DNA of 64,000 bases from an uncultured Paraprevotella sp. (lineage in GTDB: Bacteria; Bacteroidota; Bacteroidia; Bacteroidales; Bacteroidaceae). Below are positions 7,801-16,897 of the stretch, in pieces; the stretch's first letter is position 1, and every line of letters starts with the position of its first letter. The position numbers were made by a program, and so were the translations under genes. Under the pieces are notes generated by a model. That model was not told the origin of the DNA, ran no database searches, and was given only the letters and a program-made list of their open reading frames with translations. The stretch covers positions 522,756 through 586,755 of the forward strand of contig CALULA010000001.1 in the NCBI GenBank assembly GCA_944321365.1, given 5' to 3'.

Positions 7801-10041
7801 ATGAGAAGAAGAAACAGCATGATGTGTTTAGGCCTGCTTCTGGGAGGACTGACAGCCGGTGCGGAACGGGTTCCGATGAAGCTCTGGTACGATGAGCCTG
7901 CGAAAGTATGGATGACTTCGGCCCTGCCGGTGGGGAACGGACAGTTGGGGGCCATGTTTTTCGGCGGAGTGGCGCACGAACAGGTGCAATTCAACAACAA
8001 GACGCTGTGGGCAGGCAGCACCTCAAAGCGCGGCGCATATCAGAATTTCGGTGAATTGTATTTCGATTTCGACACACCGGACACTTGTGTGAACTACCGC
8101 CGTGAATTGTCCCTGGATGATGCCATCGGACGGGTGTCGTACACTATTGACGGGGTGGACTACTTGCGGGAATATTTTGCCAGTCATCCCGACAGCGTCA
8201 TTGTCGTCCGTCTGTCTACGCCCGGACGGAAAGGCAAGCTGAATTTCACGGTGCGCATGAAGGACGGACGGGAAACCACGACGCAGGTTGACGCCGGCAT
8301 GATGACCATTAAGGGGAAGCTGGACCTTCTGTCCTATGAAGCCCAGGCGGCTGTGCGCACGGAAGGAGGAACGGTCAAGGCTACGGCAGAGGGCATACAG
8401 GTGAACGGAGCCGATGCCGCTACGGTCATTCTTGCCGGAACGACTAATTTCGACCTTTCGTCCGACACTTATACACGCGGGACTGCTCAGCAGATACACG
8501 AGTGTGTGTCCGCACACATGAAAAAGGTTCAGGCCAAATCGTATGAAATGCTCCGCGAGGCACATCTGAAAGACTACCGTCCTCTTTTTGCAAGAGTAGA
8601 GCTGGACCTGGATGCCGACCTGCCGGAGTATACGACAGACGAGCTGGTGCGCCGGCATAAAAGCAATACATATCTGGACATGCTCTACTTCCAGTATGGG
8701 CGCTATCTGATGTTGGGCTCTTCGCGGGGAGGGCAGCTGCCCAGCAATCTGCAGGGGCTGTGGAACAATGTGAACAATCCGGCATGGCAATGCGACTATC
8801 ATAGTAACATCAATGTGCAGATGAATTATTGGCCTGCCGAGGTGACCAACCTTTCGGAATGCTATGAGCCGTTTATCAGCTACGTCACGACCGAGGCGCT
8901 GAAAGAGGACGGCTCCTGGCAGCGGGTGGCACGCAAGGAGCAGTGCCGCGGATGGGCCGTGCATACGCAGAACAATATCTTCGGTTACACAGACTGGAAC
9001 ATCAACCGCCCGGCCAATGCGTGGTATTGCACCCACCTGTGGCAGCACTATGCCTATACGCTCAACGAAGAATACCTGCGTGAAACGGCCTATCCGGTGA
9101 TGAAAATCACTTGTCAATATTGGTTCGACCGCCTGACGGATAACGGCAAGGGACAGCTCGTGGCACCGGGCGAATGGTCGCCGGAGCACGGACCGTGGGA
9201 AGACGGCGTGGCCTATGCGCAGCAACTGGTCTATGCCTTGTTCGACGAAACTCTTCAGGCGGCCGCCGTGCTGCGTGAGAACGATGCGTTCGTGACAGAG
9301 CTGAAAGAAAAATTCGCCCGTCTGGACAACGGATTGCATATCGGCCCGTGGGGACAAATCAGAGAATGGAGCGTGCAGGAAGATGAAAAGGGCGACCATC
9401 ACCGCCATCTGTCTCATTTGATGGCACTGTACCCCTGCCGTCAGATTTCTTATCTGAACGACAAGCGTTATGCCGATGCCGCAAGAGTATCGCTTGACTC
9501 GCGGGGCGACGGAGCCACCGGGTGGAGCCGGGCCTGGAAAGTGGCATGCTGGGCGCGTTTGTGGGACGGCGACCGGGCCTATCGGCTGTTGAAGCAGGCA
9601 CAGAACCTGACTGATGTCACGGTGGTCAGTATGGACGACAATGCAGGCGGCGTGTATGAGAATTTGTTCTGTGCCCATCCCTCGTTTCAGATAGACGGCA
9701 ACTTCGGCGCGACAGCCGGTATCGCCGAGATGTTGTTGCAGAACAGCCTGAAGGGGATTCATCCCTTGCCGGCATTGCCATCGGCCTGGCCCGACGGCAG
9801 CTTCAGGGGATTGAGAGCCGAAAAGGATTTCACTGTGAATGTCGCTTGGGCAGACGGCAAATTGACGGACATGCAGATTCATTCCGGTTCCGGCAAAAAG
9901 TGCAGCGTTTATCTGCCGGGCCGTAAAGTGCGGAGCGTGAAAACAGACCGGGGAAGCGACACGGACTTCAGGCAAGGTGCGGACGGAACTTTGACTTTCA
10001 AGACCGAAAAAGGAAATACTTACCGGCTGGTTCTGGAATAA
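7801..10041 (+). CDS. Glycoside hydrolase family 95 (alpha-L-fucosidase/galactosidase type)
   Basis: This 746-residue protein has a short signal peptide (MCLGLLLGGLTAGA), an N-terminal beta domain (LWYDEPAKVWMTSALPVGNGQLGAM) and the (alpha/alpha)6 catalytic barrel of GH95. The active-site pattern is intact: N336 and N338 in HSNINVQMNYWP, the acid E462 in EWSPEHGP and D632 in QIDGNFG, matching the Asn-Asn-Glu-Asp set of characterised GH95 enzymes. It should remove terminal alpha-1,2-L-fucose (or L-galactose) from host glycans or plant xyloglucan in the periplasm. It stands alone, with no SusC/SusD genes beside it, so it is not in an obvious polysaccharide locus. A weak hairpin (10063-10094) follows. 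Confidence 0.9.
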   Translation: MRRRNSMMCLGLLLGGLTAGAERVPMKLWYDEPAKVWMTSALPVGNGQLGAMFFGGVAHEQVQFNNKTLWAGSTSKRGAYQNFGELYFDFDTPDTCVNYRRELSLDDAIGRVSYTIDGVDYLREYFASHPDSVIVVRLSTPGRKGKLNFTVRMKDGRETTTQVDAGMMTIKGKLDLLSYEAQAAVRTEGGTVKATAEGIQVNGADAATVILAGTTNFDLSSDTYTRGTAQQIHECVSAHMKKVQAKSYEMLREAHLKDYRPLFARVELDLDADLPEYTTDELVRRHKSNTYLDMLYFQYGRYLMLGSSRGGQLPSNLQGLWNNVNNPAWQCDYHSNINVQMNYWPAEVTNLSECYEPFISYVTTEALKEDGSWQRVARKEQCRGWAVHTQNNIFGYTDWNINRPANAWYCTHLWQHYAYTLNEEYLRETAYPVMKITCQYWFDRLTDNGKGQLVAPGEWSPEHGPWEDGVAYAQQLVYALFDETLQAAAVLRENDAFVTELKEKFARLDNGLHIGPWGQIREWSVQEDEKGDHHRHLSHLMALYPCRQISYLNDKRYADAARVSLDSRGDGATGWSRAWKVACWARLWDGDRAYRLLKQAQNLTDVTVVSMDDNAGGVYENLFCAHPSFQIDGNFGATAGIAEMLLQNSLKGIHPLPALPSAWPDGSFRGLRAEKDFTVNVAWADGKLTDMQIHSGSGKKCSVYLPGRKVRSVKTDRGSDTDFRQGADGTLTFKTEKGNTYRLVLE

Positions 10042-10216
10042 AAGGCTCCAGACTGTTGTGAAAAGGGCGCGAAGGCATTGGCCGGAACGCCCTTCCTTGT
10101 GAATGAAGGACAGAAAGAATGTTGTCAAGAACGCTGTACATCTTACTGTTACTACATCTTTTCGCTTTTTTGTTGAATAGTTTAACAAAAATAGTGGTTT
10201 TCTTCTTTTATTTTGT

Positions 10217-10224
10217 TAACTTTG
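10217..10224 (+). promoter_or_regulatory. -7 element for the nitrilase/IOR region
   Basis: TAACTTTG (10217-10224) is a perfect TAnnTTTG box 24 bases before the ATG at 10248. No clear -33 element was seen. Confidence 0.5.
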
Positions 10225-10247
10225 TGGCTATCTAATCAAACAGCTGT

Positions 10248-11012
10248 ATGAAAATAACACTTTTGCAACAGGATATTGTTTGGGGAAAGCCGGAAGAGAA
10301 TGTGCAGTGCGCCGGACGGATGATGGATGAGCATCCGGGAGCCGACTTGTATGTGCTGCCGGAAATGTTCTCTACAGGCTTTTGCACACAGCCCGAAGGC
10401 ATGGCCGAGCCGGTTGACGGCCATAGCTTGCAATGGATGTGCGGATATGCGCGGGCACACGACTGTGCAGTAGCAGGCAGTATCGCAGTCAAGGATGGCG
10501 ACAACTACTGCAACCGTTTCTATTTTGTGCAGCCCGACGGTAAATATCATTTCTACGACAAACATCATCTGTTCACTTATGGCGGAGAGCATTTGCGCTT
10601 TACGGCCGGACAGGAACGGGTCATAGTGCATTTCCGGGGCGTCCGGTTCTTGCTGCTGGTCTGCTACGACCTCCGGTTTCCTGTGTGGTCCCGCAACCGT
10701 AAGGACTATGATGTGGCCCTGTATGTGGCCAGTTGGCCCACCTCTCGTGTGGAAGCCTGGCTGGCGTTGCTCCGTGCACGTGCCATCGAAAACCAATGCT
10801 ACGTGGCAGGCGTGAATCGGATCGGTTCCGACCCGGCCTGTGAATATTGCGGCGGAACGCTGATGATAGATCCGTACGGACAGACAATGGCGTCCTGTCA
10901 ACTGGGAAAGGCAGAAGCTGTCACTGCGGACATTGATATGGCTGCATTGGAGGCATTCCGCGCCAAATTCCCCGTGTTGGATGATGCCGACCCTTTCACA
11001 TTAAATCAATAA
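10248..11012 (+). CDS. Nitrilase-family amidohydrolase (omega-amidase/YafV-like)
   Basis: This 254-residue carbon-nitrogen hydrolase has catalytic residues E39 (LPEMFSTGF), K105 (YDKHHLF) and C139 (LLVCYDLRFPVW). The sequence around them fits the omega-amidase (Nit2/YafV) branch, which hydrolyses alpha-ketoglutaramate or alpha-ketosuccinamate, the open-chain products of glutamine or methionine transamination. The gene sits 23 bases before iorA and so may be transcribed with the arylpyruvate operon, where a transaminase is also encoded. The substrate is inferred from family likeness only. Confidence 0.85.
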   Translation: MKITLLQQDIVWGKPEENVQCAGRMMDEHPGADLYVLPEMFSTGFCTQPEGMAEPVDGHSLQWMCGYARAHDCAVAGSIAVKDGDNYCNRFYFVQPDGKYHFYDKHHLFTYGGEHLRFTAGQERVIVHFRGVRFLLLVCYDLRFPVWSRNRKDYDVALYVASWPTSRVEAWLALLRARAIENQCYVAGVNRIGSDPACEYCGGTLMIDPYGQTMASCQLGKAEAVTADIDMAALEAFRAKFPVLDDADPFTLNQ

Positions 11013-11034
11013 ACACATATTTATATAGTATTGT

Positions 11035-12648
11035 ATGGAAAAGAAACTTTTGTTAGGTGATGAAGCGATTGCCTTGGGGGCCATCCATGCCGGTATCCGT
11101 GGGGTATATGCCTATCCGGGTACGCCAAGCACGGAAATCACCGAATATATTCAGCACCATCCGCTGGCACGCGAACGCGGCCTGCACAGCACATGGTGCA
11201 CCAACGAAAAGACGGCGGTAGAGGCGGCCCTCGGTGCTTCTTATGCCGGAGCACGCGTCATAGCCTGCATGAAACACGTGGGGCTGAATGTGGCTGCAGA
11301 CGCTTTCGTAAATTCGGCTCTTACGGGAGTGAATGGCGGAATGATTGTCATCGTGGCCGATGATCCGTCGATGCACTCTTCGCAGAATGAGCAAGACTCG
11401 CGTTTCTACGGGAAATTTTCCTTGATGCCCGTGCTGGAACCTTCCACACAGCAGGAAGCCTACGACATGATGGAGTATGGATTTGAGCTGTCCGAGCGCG
11501 AGAAACTGCCGGTGCTTATGCGTATCGTGATGCGGTTGGCGCATTCGCGGGCAGCCGTGACGGTGAAGAGTGAGGCCGATCCGCTCCAAATGTTGCCTTG
11601 TGCGAAAGATCCGGCCGGATGGGTGTTGCTCCCCGCTAACTCACGCCGCAAGTACGCCGCTCTGATAGAACAGCAGCCCCGTCTGGAACAATTGGCGTCG
11701 CAAGCACCGGCCACACGCTATGAGCCGGCCAACGTTCCGCAGGCTACGGGTATATTGGCCTGCGGCATAGGTTACAATTACGTGACGGAAGTGAAAGAAG
11801 CTGCCGGACAATTCAATGTTTTGAAAGTAACACAATATCCGATGCCCACGGAGCTGGTGCGTCGTCTGGCGCAAGACAGCCGTGAAATATTGGTTGTGGA
11901 GGACGGACAACCCTTTGCAGAGGAAATCATACGCGGGATGCTCTCCGCCGATTATCCGGTGAAAGGACGGTTGACCGGAGATTTACCCCGCACAGGCGAG
12001 CTGACACCCGATGCCGTCGCAACAGCCATGGGGCACCGTCCGCAACGTTATTTCGATGTGCCGAAGAGCGTAGTAGGACGTCCGCCGGCCTTATGTCAGG
12101 GCTGTGGGCACCGCGATGTCTATACGGCTTTAAACGAAGTGGTGAAGGATTATCCCAACGCCCGTATCTTTGCCGATATCGGTTGCTATACGCTTGGCGC
12201 ATTACCGCCGTTCCGTGCCATCGACACGTGTCTGGACATGGGAGCCTCCATTACAATGGCTAAAGGAGCAGCCGATGCCGGAGTGTTCCCGGCCATAGCT
12301 GTTATCGGCGATTCCACGTTCACCCATTCGGGGATGACCGGATTGCTGGACGCCGTGAACGACAAAGCTTGTATAACAGTCGTCATCTCGGACAACCTGA
12401 CTACGGCCATGACAGGCGGACAGGATTCGGCCGGCACGAACAAGTTCGAAGCCATTTGTCTGGGACTGGGAGTAGAACCAGAGCATGTACGTGTGGTAGT
12501 TCCCTTACCAAAGAATATGGATGACATCACACGTGTGCTCCGTGAAGAGATAGAATACAACGGGGTTTCTGTCATCATTCCGCGCCGGGAGTGCATCCAG
12601 ACCCTGAATAGAAAGCTGAAACGGAAAAAAGCAGAAAAGAAATCATGA
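11035..12648 (+). CDS. iorA: Indolepyruvate oxidoreductase alpha subunit, lacking the ferredoxin domain
   Basis: This 537-residue protein has a pyruvate:ferredoxin oxidoreductase-type N-terminal domain (GVYAYPGTPSTEITEYI; ...CTNEKTAVEAALGASYAGARV) and a C-terminal thiamine-diphosphate domain (LCQGCGHRDVYTAL near 350, GDSTFTHSGMTGLLDAVND near 423). It should oxidatively decarboxylate indole-, phenyl- or hydroxyphenylpyruvate to the aryl-acetyl-CoA, or run in reverse. Many IorA proteins end in a two-cluster ferredoxin domain. Here the chain stops at RRECIQTLNRKLKRKKAEKKS without the CxxCxxC clusters, so electrons must go through another carrier or a different arrangement. The stop overlaps the iorB start (ATGA). 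Confidence 0.9.
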   Translation: MEKKLLLGDEAIALGAIHAGIRGVYAYPGTPSTEITEYIQHHPLARERGLHSTWCTNEKTAVEAALGASYAGARVIACMKHVGLNVAADAFVNSALTGVNGGMIVIVADDPSMHSSQNEQDSRFYGKFSLMPVLEPSTQQEAYDMMEYGFELSEREKLPVLMRIVMRLAHSRAAVTVKSEADPLQMLPCAKDPAGWVLLPANSRRKYAALIEQQPRLEQLASQAPATRYEPANVPQATGILACGIGYNYVTEVKEAAGQFNVLKVTQYPMPTELVRRLAQDSREILVVEDGQPFAEEIIRGMLSADYPVKGRLTGDLPRTGELTPDAVATAMGHRPQRYFDVPKSVVGRPPALCQGCGHRDVYTALNEVVKDYPNARIFADIGCYTLGALPPFRAIDTCLDMGASITMAKGAADAGVFPAIAVIGDSTFTHSGMTGLLDAVNDKACITVVISDNLTTAMTGGQDSAGTNKFEAICLGLGVEPEHVRVVVPLPKNMDDITRVLREEIEYNGVSVIIPRRECIQTLNRKLKRKKAEKKS

Positions 12649-13226
12649 AACAGGACATCATACTTTCTGGCGTTGGAGGGCAGGGTATTCTTTCTATCGC
12701 CACGATAATCGGTGAGGCCGCCACGCAAGCCGGTCTCACCTTGAAACAAGCCGAAGTGCACGGAATGAGTCAACGGGGAGGCGACGTGCAGTCAAATCTC
12801 CGGCTTTCTGACGGAGACATCGCCTCGGATCTGATAACAATGGGAACGGCAGACATGATACTCTCGTTGGAGCCTATGGAAGCCTTGCGCTACCTTCCTT
12901 ATTTAAATAAAGAAGGATGGGTGATCACGTCTTCCGCTCCTTTCAAGAACATTCCTGATTATCCCCAAGATCAGTCATTGGCTGACGAGTTGCATGCTCT
13001 GCCTCATGTAGTGACCGTAGATGTGGAGGCCCTGGCCCGTGAGCATGCCATGCCCAAATGTGCCAATGTGATTCTGTTGGGGGCGGCTGCCCGTTACTTG
13101 AATATCCTGACGGTGGAGCAGTTGCGAGCAAGCATAGCCCGTGTGTTCGGCTCTAAGGGTGACGCGGTTGTCGAGATGAACCAGCGGGCTTTCGACATAG
13201 GGCATGCCGCTTCGGAACTCAAATAA
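12645..13226 (+). CDS. iorB: Indolepyruvate oxidoreductase beta subunit
   Basis: This 193-residue gamma-type POR domain protein begins MKQDIILSGVGGQGILSIATIIGEAA, the CoA-binding start typical of IorB, and contains AEVHGMSQRGGDVQSNLR. It forms the arylpyruvate oxidoreductase with IorA. Its ATG overlaps the iorA stop by four bases, indicating translational coupling, and the aminotransferase follows after only eight bases. Confidence 0.92.
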   Translation: MKQDIILSGVGGQGILSIATIIGEAATQAGLTLKQAEVHGMSQRGGDVQSNLRLSDGDIASDLITMGTADMILSLEPMEALRYLPYLNKEGWVITSSAPFKNIPDYPQDQSLADELHALPHVVTVDVEALAREHAMPKCANVILLGAAARYLNILTVEQLRASIARVFGSKGDAVVEMNQRAFDIGHAASELK

Positions 13227-13234
13227 TAAGGCGT

Positions 13235-14551
13235 ATGGGACACGAAGTGTTTGATAAGGATTTGGTGGCTTCTGTCGTAAGGGAGCTGCACATCGCCGAT
13301 ATTGACCACGCCACCATAGGCGAGGTGCTGTTGGTGGCTTCACGGTTGGAGCAGCTCACGGGTATACCTTTCATACGTATGGACCAAGGCTCACCCGGAT
13401 TACCGGCCAACCGTGTCGGCATAGAAGCCGAAAAGGCGGCTCTTGACCGTGGCGTGGGCGCACAATATCCTGCGGCCGACGGCGTACCTGAACTGAAGAA
13501 AGAACTGTCGCGCTTTGTCAAAGCCTTTATCGATATTGATATATCGCCACGGTCCTGCATCCCTACTACGGGATCGGTCGCGGCCTCCTTTGGTGCCTTT
13601 GCCATAAGCACACAATGCAAACCCGGCAAGAACAAGGTGCTTTTCATAGATCCCGGCTTCCCCATACAGAAGTCACAATTGCGCATCATCGGGGTGAAAT
13701 GGGAGCAGTTCGACATTTATCATTTCCGGGGTGAAGCTTTGCGGGACAAGCTGGAGAGCTATCTGAGAGAAGGTGACATTGCCGCCATAGTCTATTCCAA
13801 CCCCAATAACCCCGCCTGGATCTGCCTGGAGGACAGCGAGCTGGCGGTCATCGGAGAGCTGGCTACGCGATATGATGTCATTGTGTTGGAGGACATGGCC
13901 TATTTCTGTATGGATTTCCGGCAGGATCTGGGGCATCCCTGGCAACCGCCGTACCCACCGACTGTGGCCCGCTACACGGACAATTACATCCTTATGCTGT
14001 CTTCCTCCAAGATTTTCAGCTATGCCGGGCAGCGTATGGCTGCGGCATGTGTCTCAGACAAGCTGTTCGACACCTGTTATCCGGCTTTGGCCGAGCGTTA
14101 TGCCGATGCCGGCGTGTTCGGACAGACCTTTGTAGCCTCCATCCTGTACATGATAACTTCCGGCTGCACAGCCTCCACTCAATATGGTTATGCAGAAATG
14201 CTGCGTGCTTCCACTGACGGAGAATTAGACTTTGCGTCCGACGTGCGGGAATATGCCCGCCGGGCCGAACGGATGAAAAGGATATTTACGGACAACGGGT
14301 TCCACATTGTTTATGATTATGATGTGACCCGTCCGGTGGGCGACGGCTTTTTCTTCACCATCGGTTATGGGAACATGAGCGGGGGAGAGTTGCTGAGGGA
14401 ATTGCTCTACTATGGTGTGAGCAGCATTTCGCTGGAGACGACCGGAAGCCGACAGGCCGGAGTAAGAGCCTGCACTTCACGTATGCGTGAAGAGCTTTAT
14501 CCCGTGATGGAAGAACGGATGAAGGCTTTTCGGGCCGACCATCCCCTGTAA
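13235..14551 (+). CDS. PLP-dependent aminotransferase, class I/II (probably aromatic)
   Basis: This 438-residue fold-type I aminotransferase shows the substrate/PLP region PTTGSVAASFGAF, SNPNNPAWICLEDSEL (Asn of the PLP ring contact), VLEDMAYFCMDFR (Asp to the pyridine nitrogen) and the Schiff-base lysine in MLSSSKIFSYAGQR. The position between iorB and paaK suggests that it interconverts aromatic amino acids and the arylpyruvates used by IorAB. Substrate specificity cannot be read from the sequence. It is the middle gene of a compact five-gene operon. Confidence 0.87.
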   Translation: MGHEVFDKDLVASVVRELHIADIDHATIGEVLLVASRLEQLTGIPFIRMDQGSPGLPANRVGIEAEKAALDRGVGAQYPAADGVPELKKELSRFVKAFIDIDISPRSCIPTTGSVAASFGAFAISTQCKPGKNKVLFIDPGFPIQKSQLRIIGVKWEQFDIYHFRGEALRDKLESYLREGDIAAIVYSNPNNPAWICLEDSELAVIGELATRYDVIVLEDMAYFCMDFRQDLGHPWQPPYPPTVARYTDNYILMLSSSKIFSYAGQRMAAACVSDKLFDTCYPALAERYADAGVFGQTFVASILYMITSGCTASTQYGYAEMLRASTDGELDFASDVREYARRAERMKRIFTDNGFHIVYDYDVTRPVGDGFFFTIGYGNMSGGELLRELLYYGVSSISLETTGSRQAGVRACTSRMREELYPVMEERMKAFRADHPL

Positions 14552-14619
14552 GGAAGGTTATATGCCGGCTTCATTTTTATGTTATAGATGAAAAACCGGA
14601 GCGCAGCTCCTCAAGTAAA

Positions 14620-15930
14620 ATGAAAAACATGATTTGGAACAAGAACAAAGAGTGCATGAGTCGTGACGAACTTCGCGAGTTGCAGGGAAAGCGGTTGCAC
14701 AAGCTGGTGGACATGGTGTATCACAACACTCCGTTTTATCGCCAGAAGATGCAAGAGCTGGACCTGTTGCCCGATGACATCCGTACGATAGAAGACATTG
14801 TCAAACTGCCGTTCACCACGAAAGCCGACCTGCGGGATAATTATCCCATCGGCTTGTTGGCCACTCCGATGACGGAGATTGTGCGCATTCACGCTTCGTC
14901 CGGAACAACCGGTAATCCTACCATAGTGGGCTACACCTACCGCGATCTGGAAATATGGAAAGAGGTTACGGCACGTGCTCTGACCGCTTATGGCGTAACG
15001 CGCGGCGACATCGTCTCGGTGGGGTATGGCTACGGACTTTTTACGGGCGGGCTGGGCGCACATTATGGTGTGGAGCATCTGGGAGCCACCGTATTGCCCA
15101 CATCCACCGGCAACACGGAGAAACACATCCGCCTGTTGAAGGATCTGGGCGTGACGGGTATTGCCTGTACACCGTCGTATGCGCTCTATCTGGCCGAAGC
15201 CTTACACAAGCAAGGGCTTTCGGCTGCCGACCTGAAGCTTCGTGTCGGGGCGTTCGGCGCCGAGCCGTGGACGGAAAACATGCGCCATGAAATTGAGGAA
15301 CAATTAGGATTGCAGGCCTACAACATTTACGGTCTGAGTGAGATCATGGGGCCGGGAGTGGCTTATGAATGTTCCTGCAAGAACGGGTCGCATATCGCTG
15401 AAGACCATTTCTATCCGGAGATTATCAATCCGGAAACCGGAGAGGTGCTCCCGACAGGACAGGAAGGTGAGCTGGTGCTGACCACGCTGACCAAGACGGG
15501 GATGCCGCTTTTGCGCTACCGCACGAAAGACCTGACCGCACTCATGCCCGGTACGTGCGACTGCGGACGCACCAGCATACGCTTCACACGCATACTCGGA
15601 CGAAGCGATGACATGCTCATCATCAGAGGCATCAATGTATTCCCCTCGCAGGTGGAAAACGTGATTCTGGAGATGCCGGATATTGCCCCGCGCTACATGC
15701 TGGTGGTGGACCGCAAGAACAATCTGGATACATTGGAAGTGCAGGTGGAACTGCGGCCGGACAAATTCTCGGACGATCTGGGACGCATGTTGGCTCTGCG
15801 CAACGAACTGGCCGGACGGCTCAAAAGCGTGCTTTCCATCAGTGCCGACGTAAAACTTGTGGAACCCAACAGCCTGCCCCGCAGTGAGGGCAAGAGCACC
15901 AGAGTGATAGACAAACGTGTATTGGCTTAA
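14620..15930 (+). CDS. paaK: Phenylacetate-CoA ligase
   Basis: This 436-residue adenylate-forming enzyme has the P-loop-like motif RIHASSGTTGNPTIVGYT near residue 90, the adenylate motif YGLSEIMGPG near 239, RYRTKDLT near 300 and ILGRSDDMLIIRGINVFPSQVE, followed by the C-terminal lid domain. It interconverts arylacetate and arylacetyl-CoA with ATP/AMP. Next to iorAB this gives either energy-yielding fermentation of aromatic amino acids to arylacetates or, in reverse, assimilation of arylacetates into aromatic amino acids. The direction cannot be decided here. Confidence 0.91.
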   Translation: MKNMIWNKNKECMSRDELRELQGKRLHKLVDMVYHNTPFYRQKMQELDLLPDDIRTIEDIVKLPFTTKADLRDNYPIGLLATPMTEIVRIHASSGTTGNPTIVGYTYRDLEIWKEVTARALTAYGVTRGDIVSVGYGYGLFTGGLGAHYGVEHLGATVLPTSTGNTEKHIRLLKDLGVTGIACTPSYALYLAEALHKQGLSAADLKLRVGAFGAEPWTENMRHEIEEQLGLQAYNIYGLSEIMGPGVAYECSCKNGSHIAEDHFYPEIINPETGEVLPTGQEGELVLTTLTKTGMPLLRYRTKDLTALMPGTCDCGRTSIRFTRILGRSDDMLIIRGINVFPSQVENVILEMPDIAPRYMLVVDRKNNLDTLEVQVELRPDKFSDDLGRMLALRNELAGRLKSVLSISADVKLVEPNSLPRSEGKSTRVIDKRVLA

Positions 15931-15948
15931 ACTTTAAAAGAAACAGCT

Positions 15949-16365
15949 ATGACCATCAAACAACTGTCCGTTTTCTTGGAAAACAAGAGCGGAAGAATCA
16001 ATGAAGTGACCAAGGCCTTGGGAGAACAAGGCATCAACATGCACGCTTTCAGCATGGCTGAAACCACGGATTTCGGCATATTGCGGTTGATTGTGTCCGA
16101 TGTGGACAGGGCGGTAGAGGTGCTGCGTGCTAAAAACTTTGCCGTCATACTTACAGATGTGGTTTGCATCAGTTGCCCGAACGTAGCCGGAGCATTGGCC
16201 GGCATCTTGGAACGCCTGGCACGTCATGATGTGTTTATCGAATACATGTATGCTTTTGCACAAGGCGATAAGGCCAACATCGTAATCCGCCCGACCGACT
16301 TGAACGAGTGCGTCAAGTGGCTGGCCGAAGAGGATTGCAACATTCTTTGCGACCGCCAGTTGTGA
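15949..16365 (+). CDS. Tandem ACT-domain protein
   Basis: This 138-residue protein is made of two ACT domains (residues about 1-68 and 70-138), each with the beta-alpha-beta-beta-alpha-beta pattern: MTIKQLSVFLENKSGRINEVTKALGEQGINMHAFS, then DVVCISCPNVAGALAGILERLARHDVFIEYMYAFA. Such stand-alone ACT proteins bind amino acids. As the last gene of the arylpyruvate operon, 18 bases after paaK, it is probably the pathway's amino-acid sensor or an allosteric partner of one of the enzymes; no partner is proven. Confidence 0.85.
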   Translation: MTIKQLSVFLENKSGRINEVTKALGEQGINMHAFSMAETTDFGILRLIVSDVDRAVEVLRAKNFAVILTDVVCISCPNVAGALAGILERLARHDVFIEYMYAFAQGDKANIVIRPTDLNECVKWLAEEDCNILCDRQL

Positions 16366-16454
16366 GCGGGCAGATGCTTGTATCGATTTTTTGGCGGGGG
16401 ATGTGTCGGCGCGGGCCGGCACATCCCCCTGTTTGTTCCGGCGCCTTTTCAGGG

Positions 16455-16564
16455 AGCGGTGCGATACCGCGATGCTTCTTGCGCAAGACCTGCGCTTCTC
16501 TTGCGCAAGAAACGTTGCAGTCTTGCGCAAGAAAATCCACGGTCTGACGCACCCTCGCGTCATG
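16455..16564. repeat. 22-base-period palindrome array, locus 2
   Basis: The perfect palindrome TCTTGCGCAAGA occurs at 16477-16488, 16499-16510 and 16521-16532, starts exactly 22 bases apart. A decayed unit TCTGACGCA begins on phase at 16543, and an imperfect palindromic unit (GCGGT...ACCGC) lies on phase just before, from 16455. The 10-base spacers differ between units. The array sits between the ACT gene and the cobalamin riboswitch; small open frames across it look spurious. Confidence 0.88.
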
Positions 16565-16649
16565 CCGCCTTACTCACTCTGTCCGGCACAGCAGGGACAT
16601 GTTCCCGCATTTTTTCTGCAAACCATTAGGTCATAAAGGAAAAAAGGTG

Positions 16650-16657
16650 TACTTTTG
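16650..16657 (+). promoter_or_regulatory. -7 element driving the riboswitch leader
   Basis: TACTTTTG (16650-16657) fits TAnnTTTG, with a weak TTAG at 16626-16629 in -33 position (20-base spacer). It would start transcription near 16664, right at the 5' edge of the cobalamin riboswitch. Confidence 0.55.
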
Positions 16658-16663
16658 CAGCGA

Positions 16664-16838
16664 ATTGGTTCCGTATGCAAGTCCTTGTGCCCGGATTAAA
16701 AGGGAATCGGGTGGAAATCCCGGACAGTCCCGCTGCTGTGAAGCTCCATTGACTTTCTGAAAGACAGCCAAGACCACTGGCCCTGTATACGCGGGTCGGG
16801 AAGGTTTCAGAAAGGGAGCCAGTCAGAAGACCTGCCAT
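16664..16838 (+). promoter_or_regulatory. Cobalamin (B12) riboswitch
   Basis: The leader contains the conserved cobalamin-riboswitch core: GGGAATCGGGTGGAAATCC (16702-16720), CCCGCTGCTGTGAAGC (16729-16744), an ACCACTGG segment (16773-16780) and the 3' B12-box element GCCAGTCAGAAGACCTGCC (16818-16836). It lies in a leader of about 230 bases before the biotin carboxylase gene at 16898, with no other gene between. Such RNAs usually lower expression when adenosylcobalamin binds. The expression platform was not resolved here. Confidence 0.93.
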
Positions 16839-16897
16839 TCATCAGATACTGTTCCTGCTCGTGGGATAGGGGAATATGTAAAAAGACAAAATAGAAA

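Noticed and set aside
8023..10188. Long 721-codon open frame on the minus strand opposite the GH95 gene
   Set aside because: The plus frame has all GH95 motifs; the antisense translation shows no domain, and long antisense frames are common in GC-balanced codons.
16378..16636. Small open frames over the TTGCGCAA array
   Set aside because: They are repetitive translations of the 22-base units. Because 22 is not a multiple of three, each unit is read in a new frame, so they cannot be a conserved protein.
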